From AP-15 sp963700195 (GTDB lineage: Bacteria; Pseudomonadota; Alphaproteobacteria; ATCC43930; CGMCC-115725), in assembly GCA_963700195.1 (NCBI GenBank), contig CAVOWQ010000016.1, positions 29,031 to 93,030 of the forward strand: DNA of 64,000 nucleotides, given 5' to 3'. Under the pieces are notes generated by a model. The model made no database searches and was not told the DNA's origin. It worked only from the letters and a program-made list of their open reading frames with translations. How positions within the stretch are numbered: the first letter of the stretch is position 1; each line of letters begins with the position of its first letter. Shown here one piece after another: positions 57,990 through 64,000 of this stretch. The position numbers and the translations under genes were made by a program.

Positions 57990-58034
57990 GTCATTCCGGG
58001 ACGGCCCGTGGGCTCGCCCGCGCCCCGGAATGAC
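57990..58034. repeat. GTCATTCCGGG/CCCGGAATGAC element, copy 2
   Basis: Perfect 11-bp arms GTCATTCCGGG (57990-58000) and CCCGGAATGAC (58024-58034) around ACGGCCCGTGGGCTCGCCCGCGC-type sequence. Between parE and panE; same family as 49966-50110. Confidence 0.8.
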
Positions 58035-58096
58035 CGACGAAATAACAAGCCGACTCTGTCCGCCCCCAAGGGTTGAGAAGGGGAAATCTGCGGGCT

Positions 58097-60095
58097 TTAT
58101 ACGTCGAGATCGCGGGCGAAGCGGGCGTTTTTCTGAATGTAGTCGAAGCGCAGCTCGGGGCGCCGGCCCATCAAGCGTCTCGACCAAGGCTTTGGTGCGT
58201 TCGAATTCCTCCGCGGGCAACTCGATCGCTGCGGGATCGGGTTTCGCCGGCAGGGTCACCCGCAGCAATGTGCGGTGCGCCGGGTCCATCGTCGTCGCCT
58301 TCAAATAGCGCGCCGGCATTTCACCGAGACCCTTGAACCGGCTGATCTCGATTTTGCCGCGGCCGTTGAAGGCGCTGTGCAGCAATTCCTCGCGATGCGC
58401 ATCGTCCCGCGCGTAATGGGTGACGTCGCCCTGCGTCAGCCTGTAGAGCGGCGGCAACGCCAGGAAGAGGTGGCCGTTTTCGACCAGCTTCGGCATCTCG
58501 CGAAAGAAGAACGTCATCAGCAGCGAGGCGATGTGCGCGCCGTCGACATCGGCGTCGGTCATGATGATGACGCGCTCGTAGCGCAATCCCTCCTCGCGGT
58601 AATGCGATCCCGAGCCGGCGCCGAGCGCGAGGATGATGTCCGACAGCTCCTGGTTGGCGCGCATCTTGTCGGCCGAGGCGCTCGCCACGTTGAGGATCTT
58701 GCCGCGCAACGGCAGGATCGCCTGGGTTTCGCGGTCGCGCGCCTGCTTCGCCGAGCCGCCGGCGCTGTCGCCCTCGACGAGAAAAATCTCTGTCCCGGCG
58801 GCGCTGTCGCGGCTGCAATCGGCGAGCTTGCCGGGGAGCCGCAGCTTGCGGGTCGCGGACTTGCGCGCCAGCTCTCGCTGCTGCCGCCGCTTCTGGCGCT
58901 CCTCGGCACGTTCGGCGATGCGGTCGAGAAGCACCCGTGAGGTCGCCGGGTCGGCGCTGAGCCAATGGTCGAAATGATCTTTGACGGCACTCTCGACCAG
59001 CCTCGTCGCCTCGGCAGAAGCCAGCCTTTCCTTGGTCTGGCCTTGGAACTGCGGGTCGCGGATGAACAAGGACAGCAGCATCGCCGCGCCGCTCGTAACG
59101 TCTTCGCCGGTCGCCTGGGCGATGCGGCGGTTGCCGGCGAGCTCGCCATAGCCTTTGACGGCGCGCAACAGAGCACTGCGCAGCCCGGCCTCGTGAGTGC
59201 CGCCCTCGGGGGTCGGGATGGTGTTGCAATAGGAATGGTTGAACCCTTCCTCCTCGTCCTCGGGCCAGGCGACCGCCCACTCCACACCGCCGCCTTCCGC
59301 AAAGTCGATTTGCCCGACAAACGGCCGGGGCGTCAGCATGCCGTGGCCGTCGAGGCTCGCCGCGAGGAAATCGCCGAGCCCACCGGGAAAGTGAAGCCTC
59401 GCCTCGGCCGGGACGGCGTCCGGACGCGGCGCGGAAGGGTCGCAGCTCCAGCGAATTTCGAGCCCGCGGAAGAGATAGGCCTTTGAGCGCGCCATGCGGT
59501 AAAGCGTCGCCGGCCGGAAGCCGAGTTCGCCGAAGATTTCCGGGTCGGGATGGAAGCGCACCACGGTGCCGCGCCTGTTGTGCACCGGCCCGCGGTCCAA
59601 AAGGCTCGTTCTCGGTATCCCCCGGCAGTAGCTCTGGCTCCACAGCTTGCGGTCGCGCGCGACCTCGACCTCGAACTCGTCGGCGAGCGCATTGACGACG
59701 GAGACGCCGACGCCGTGCAGACCGCCCGAAGTCCGATAGGCCTCGCCGCCGAACTTGCCGCCTGAATGCAAGGTCGTCAGGATCACTTCGAGCGCCGATT
59801 TGTCGGGGAACCGCGGATGCGGATCGACCGGGATGCCGCGGCCGTTATCACGGACGGTGACCCAGTTGCCGGCGCCGAGCTCGATCTCGATGCGGCTGGC
59901 GTGGCCGGCGACCGCCTCGTCCATCGCATTGTCGAGGATTTCGGCCACGAGGTGATGGAGCCCGCGCTCATCCGCGCCGCCGACATACATGCCGGGACGG
60001 CGGCGAACCGGCTCGAGGCCTTCCAGAACCTCGATATCCTTGGCGGAATAGCTGTCGCCGGGTTTCGCGGGCGGCGTGTCGAAGAGATCAGGCAT
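58097..60095 (-). CDS. parE: DNA topoisomerase IV subunit B (one frameshift near the end)
   Basis: About 666 residues. GHKL ATPase: VRRRPGMYVGGADERGLHH, ILDNAMDEAVAGH, VRDNGRGIPVD, SGGLHGVGVSVVNALAD. Toprim: FLVEGDSAGGSAKQARDR and IIMTDADVDGAHIASLL. The end reads ISRFKGLGEMPARYLKATTM. The lengths and missing GyrB insert favour ParE over GyrB. One extra T at about 58173 hides the family C-terminus LRFDYIQKNARFARDLDV and the TAA at 58097; length is 3n+1. Decatenates daughter chromosomes; essential. Confidence 0.92.
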
Positions 60096-60296
60096 GGCGC
60101 GAATATATGGAGGGCTGGCGTTCCTGCAAGCAGGATGATGTATGGAGTGCGTCTGTTACCACAAGATATTGGACAGAGCTTTGACGGATCGAGCCGTTTG
60201 GCACTGCAATCGGGCCGATCCTCGGGCTCCGGCCGGAGGACCGGAGGAGGGAACTCTCGCGGAGCTAGCGGATTTACGGTTATGATGACCCCGTCA

Positions 60297-60503
60297 ATGA
60301 TGACCAACGAGCGCAAGATATGGGAAGCGGCACTGCTTCTCGTTCGCCGGCACGGCGCTGCCGCTGCGGAAATCGCGCACCGCGAGGCGCAGCGGTTGCG
60401 CAGCGGCGATGACGAATTGACCTGCGTCGTCTGGTGTTGGATCGCCCGCTCGACAGCCGAATTGCTGCGTCCGATCCCCGGCGAAGACGAGCGGGTGCAC
60501 TGA
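60297..60503 (+). CDS. Small conserved-looking protein of unknown function
   Basis: About 68 residues. MTNERKIWEAALLLVRRHGA, IAHREAQRLRSGDDE, VWCWIARSTAELLRP. The W-x-A-x-x-x-x-x-x-x-H-G and GD-E-x-x-x-x-x-W pattern is seen in short helical alphaproteobacterial proteins of unknown role (DUF6961-like, from memory). Alternative starts at 60282, 60285 and 60300; GGAGGAGG lies further upstream. Same direction as msrB. Confidence 0.55.
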   Translation: MMTNERKIWEAALLLVRRHGAAAAEIAHREAQRLRSGDDELTCVVWCWIARSTAELLRPIPGEDERVH

Positions 60504-60595
60504 GGTCCATCAGTCGTTTGCCTGCCGGCCCCTTCACGGGAGGCACAGGCGATCCGATATTCGATCGGTTGTACTTCGAGTCCGAAAGGAATGGC

Positions 60596-61093
60596 ATGGC
60601 AGAGGGTCTTTTCGGCCGCTTGAGCGGCCGCGGACATTCGCCGCGGAAGTCGTTTCCGGTTGCGCTGAGCGAGGAGGAGTGGCGGGGTAAGCTGTCTGCG
60701 CCACAATACCGGGTGCTGCGGGAGCACGGCACCGAACGTGCCGGATCGAGCCCCCTCGATAAGCAGTATGGCGCCGGTATCTATCACTGCGCCGGGTGCG
60801 GTCAGCCGCTGTTTTCATCGGACGCCAAGTTCGACAGTCGCACAGGATGGCCGAGCTTTTGGGCGCCGCTCGACGAGGCGGTCGAAACCGAGACCGACCG
60901 CAGCCTTCTCATGACGCGGACCGAAGTCCATTGCCGCCGCTGCGGCGGCCATCTCGGCCACGTGTTCGACGATGGTCCCGAGCCGACCGGCCAACGCTAC
61001 TGCATGAACGGCGTGTCACTCGATTTTCATACCGGCGAGAGACCGCCGGCAACCGGTGGAAGCCCGCCCGAGAAATCTGCAGCCGAGCCCTGA
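60596..61093 (+). CDS. msrB: Peptide-methionine (R)-S-oxide reductase
   Basis: The protein has 165 residues; ATG 60596 follows GAAAGGA. Reduces methionine-R-sulfoxide. Zinc Cys pairs are in YHCAGCGQPLFSSD and VHCRRCGGHLGHVFDDGP; the catalytic Cys is in QRYCMNGVSLDFH. N-terminus FPVALSEEEWRGKLSAPQY is typical. The last 15 residues (ERPPATGGSPPEKS) are disordered. Cytoplasmic; no signal peptide. Confidence 0.92.
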   Translation: MAEGLFGRLSGRGHSPRKSFPVALSEEEWRGKLSAPQYRVLREHGTERAGSSPLDKQYGAGIYHCAGCGQPLFSSDAKFDSRTGWPSFWAPLDEAVETETDRSLLMTRTEVHCRRCGGHLGHVFDDGPEPTGQRYCMNGVSLDFHTGERPPATGGSPPEKSAAEP

Positions 61094-61200
61094 CCGGCGC
61101 TATCTACACCCAGGCACGCTGCACGGTCTGCTCTACCGCTGCCGTCGCGGTCACCGCCGTGCAAATAGGCGGCCGTAAGTGCCTTCGCGCGTGGTTTTTT

Positions 61201-63967
61201 TCACCCGCTGTTGCGCAGACCTGCAGCAATGCCGTTGATCGTCAGGTGAATCCCGGTAACGACATTCTCGTCGGCATCGCCGGCGCGATAGCGCTTCAAC
61301 AGCTCGATCTGCATGTGGTTGAGCGGATCGAGATAGGGGAAGCGGTTGCGGATCGAGCGCGCCAACAGCGGGTTGCTTTGGAGCAGGCTTTCGTGGTCCA
61401 TGATCGTCAGCAATGCGTCGATCGTGCTCTGCCATTCCGTCCGCAATCGGGAAAAGACACGGTCGCGTAATTCGGCGTCGGAGACCAGCTCGGCATAACG
61501 CGAGGCGATCGCGATGTCGCTCTTGGCCAGCAGCATGTCCATGTTCGACAGCAGCATCTGAAAGAATGGCCACTCGCGATACATCGCTTGCAGCATCTGC
61601 ATGCCGCCGTTCGGCTGCAATTCGAGCCACGCCTGCACCGCGCTGCCGAAACCGTACCACCCCGGCAGCATCAGGCGGCATTGCGCCCAGCTGAAAACCC
61701 AAGGGATCGCGCGCAGATCCTCGATGCGTTCCGAGGCTTTCCGGGACGCCGGACGGCTGCCGATGTTCAGGTTGGCGATCTCGCCGATCACCGTCGACTC
61801 GCGGAAGAAGCGGTCGAACCCATCGGTTTCGTAGACCAGGCTGCGATAGGCCCGATAGGCCTGGGAGGAGAGGTAGTCCATCGCCGCCAGGTACCGTGAC
61901 CGGCGGATCGGCCGTCTCCGTCTGCAGCAGAGTGGCTTCGAGCGTCGCCGCGGCCAGGATCTCCAGATTGCGCCGGGCAAGCTCCGGGTTCGAGTACTTG
62001 CTGGCGATGACCTCGCCCTGCTCGGTGATGCGGATTGCGCCCTGAACGGCGCCGGCCGGCTGCGCGAGGATCGCCTGGTAGCTGGGCCCACCGCCGCGGC
62101 CGACCGAGCCGCCGCGGCCGTGGAACAGGCGCAGCTTGACGTCGTGACGGCGGAACACCTCGACCAGCGCGATTTCCGCCTTGTAGAGCTCCCAGCCGGA
62201 AGTCAGGAAACCGCCATCCTTGTTGCTGTCCGAATAGCCGAGCATGACCTCCTGCACGCCACCCCGACTTTCGAGTAGGCGCGCGTACTCCGGGAGGCCC
62301 AGTAGTTCATCCATGACAGTGCTGCAATTGCGCAGATCCTCGATCGTCTCGAACAATGGAACAATATCGAGATCGAGCGCGCCGTCGCTGGGCCGCAAGA
62401 GGCCTGCTTCTTTCACCAGCACAGCGGTCTCGAGGATGTCGGAGACACCGGTCGTTTTGGAAATCACATAATGCGGAACCGAGGCCGGCCCGTAGCGGCG
62501 ATGCGCCTCGGCAGCTGCACGAAGAATCGCAGCTTCACTCCCGGTCTCGCCCGAATAGGCAAGAAAAGGAGAAGACAGCGGGCGCGCCGTCGCCAGCTCC
62601 GCCAGCAGCAGGCGCATGCGCTCAGGCTCGGCAAGAGCAGCGTAATCGAGGCCTGGTTGCACGAGCCCGAGCATCTCGCCGACCGTGCGCTCGTGCACGT
62701 CCGAGTTCTGACGCAAATCGAGCGCGGCTAGATGGAAGCCGAAGACATCGACGGCACGGCGCAAGTCTTTCAAGCGACCGTCGGCTAAGATCTCGGAGCC
62801 ATTGGCGACAAGTGAGCTATCGAGGATTGAGAGATCGGCCAGCAATTCGCCGCTTTCGCGATAGGTGGTCACGTCGCTGACCGCATGCCGCGGGGCTTCG
62901 AGGCCGTCGAGCGCCCGTGCCGTCGCGGCCAGCCGCGCGTAAATTCCGGTGATGGCGCGCCGGTAGGGCTCGTGTTGTTGGTGGTCGGATCGATCCGTAG
63001 ATCGTGCGGCGAGCGCCGCGAGCGCATCCGAAACACCCACCAGCCGGTCGTCGAGAGACAGCTCGCCGCCCAGCCTGTGTAATTCGTCGAGGTAGTAATT
63101 GAGGGCGCGCCTGCTTTGGGCCTGAAATGCCGCGCGCAATACGCCGTCGGTCACAAAGGGATTGCCGTCGCGATCGCCGCCGATCCAGCTGCCCAGCCGC
63201 AGAAAGGAGGGCAGACCGTGCGCAAGAGGTACGCCCGCACCGGCAAGCTCCTCTTCCAGGTCGGCGTAGAACCGCGGCAACCCTGCAAGAAAGGTATGAT
63301 CGTAATAGGAGAGGCCGTTGACCACCTCGTCGATGACACGCAGGCGAGTGCCGCGCAGTAGATTAGTCTGCCACAAGGTCAGCACGGCGCGCCGCAGCGC
63401 GGCCTCGTTCGCAGCGAGTTCAGCTGCGGTCGGAGCAGACTGGTCGCGTTCCGCGATCAGCTCGGCGACTTCGATCTCGCGATCGATCGTGCTTTTGCGC
63501 CGCACCTCGCTCGGATGCGCGGTTAATACCGGCACGACCATGGCGCCGGCAAAGAAGGCGCCGAGGCGCGCCGGCGGGATGCCCGCTTCACATGCGCGGG
63601 CGAGGGAATGCGCCATCGTGCCTTCGCGTGGTGTCGCGGCGGTCAGGGAATGGGCGCGGGTCCGTCGAATGTGGTGCTGATCCTCGGCGATATTGGCGAG
63701 ATGGGAAAAGAAGCCAAAGGCGCGAATAATCTGAAGCGCCTCCTTCGGCTTCAGACCGTTCAGCGTAGCTTCGAGGTCGCGGCGCGCCGTCAGATCCTCG
63801 TCCCGCCGGAAGCGGACCGAGTTTTGCCGAATGTTCTCGACAGTCTCGAAGACGGCTTCGCCGCCCTGCTCGCGTATCGTGACGCCAAGGATGCGGCCGA
63901 GCAGCCGGATGTCTTCGCGAAGAGGCAGGTCCTTGTCTTCGGTCTCGATTGCCGGGCTGGTCTGCAT
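61201..63967 (-). CDS. ppc: Phosphoenolpyruvate carboxylase (one frameshift)
   Basis: About 922 residues. Carboxylates PEP to oxaloacetate (anaplerosis). Motifs are VLTAHPSEVRRKST (catalytic His), LGSWIGGDRDGNPFVT, EVMLGYSDSNKDGGFLTSGW and FHGRGGSVGRGGGPSYQAI, with the C-terminal NGIAAGLRNSG matching the family's conserved -NTG-type end. One extra base at about 61893 separates LLQTETADPPVT from YLAAMDYLSSQAYRAYR; length is 3n+1. ATG 63967. It may begin an operon that extends to the left only; convergent with msrB. Confidence 0.93.
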
Positions 63968-64000
63968 GCGCCTCCCCTTTTCGATCGCCGTCGTCGACGG

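Noticed and set aside
57021..60095. Apparent fusion of ParE with ketopantoate reductase (1024 residues)
   Set aside because: One extra T at about 58173 hides the parE stop at 58097. The linking residues are translated from a palindromic repeat, and the reductase has its own ribosome site and ATG.
1866..63967. Programmed ribosomal frameshifting as the cause of the many broken frames
   Set aside because: The breaks occur in unrelated genes, at unrelated sites, without common slippery heptamers or downstream structures, up to five per gene.

Overview
The window is chromosomal DNA of a GC-rich alphaproteobacterium. The evidence is the proS-lolC-lolD gene order, ubiquinone synthesis by a Coq7-type hydroxylase, an IF-1 with a C-terminal extension, a fused CysNC, and the Hint-domain / type I exporter gene set common in Rhodospirillales- and Hyphomicrobiales-like genomes. 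I cannot place it to genus. No rRNA, tRNA, CRISPR, integrase or transposase was recognised.

Layout. 1-4.6 kb (minus): a beta-propeller protein cut by the window edge, lolD, lolC/E and proS. 4.9-16.6 kb: class V aminotransferase, small lipoprotein, DUF2339 membrane protein divergent from a TetR regulator, a yqaA-dsbB-coq7 operon, a Uma2 nuclease-fold protein, an ABC exporter, a J-domain fragment, an oxaloacetate-decarboxylase-like enzyme and a PPOX flavoprotein. 16.8-26.2 kb: MFS transporter, divergent nagA/murQ (amino-sugar recycling), pyridoxal kinase, SDR, and a sulfate-activation operon cysD-cysNC followed by a TauE-type permease.

26.3-52.1 kb is the accessory heart, a cell-surface glycan and secretion locus. 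It holds a GDP-mannose-3,5-epimerase-like enzyme, a 1644-residue protein with several glycosyltransferase modules, a DUF4214 protein, an unknown secreted protein, a sulfotransferase, and a minus-strand operon FAAL-ACP-WcbI that looks able to acylate a glycan. Next come a five-gene minus operon (unknown protein, methyltransferase, two glycosyltransferases, repeat/Hint protein) and, divergent from it, a plus operon of OmpR-like regulator, C39-like ABC exporter, HlyD adaptor and Sel1-repeat protein. About 32.9-38.8 kb is visibly richer in A+T than the rest. Activated sulfate from cysDNC could feed the sulfotransferase (inference).

52.2-64 kb is mostly housekeeping: CaiB-type CoA transferase, Rieske ferredoxin, stand-alone Lrp/AsnC sensor domain, DEAD-box helicase, infA, cold-shock protein, ketopantoate reductase, parE, msrB and ppc.

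A caution applies throughout. About twenty genes, including the normally essential proS, parE and infA-neighbour helicase, are interrupted by roughly 36 small indels. Almost all are single extra bases, mostly in short homopolymers. Both sides of each break read as conserved protein and total lengths fit. I annotate these as single genes with frameshifts and suspect assembly error rather than decay. Two dispersed families of palindromic intergenic repeats also occur and in places run into gene ends.
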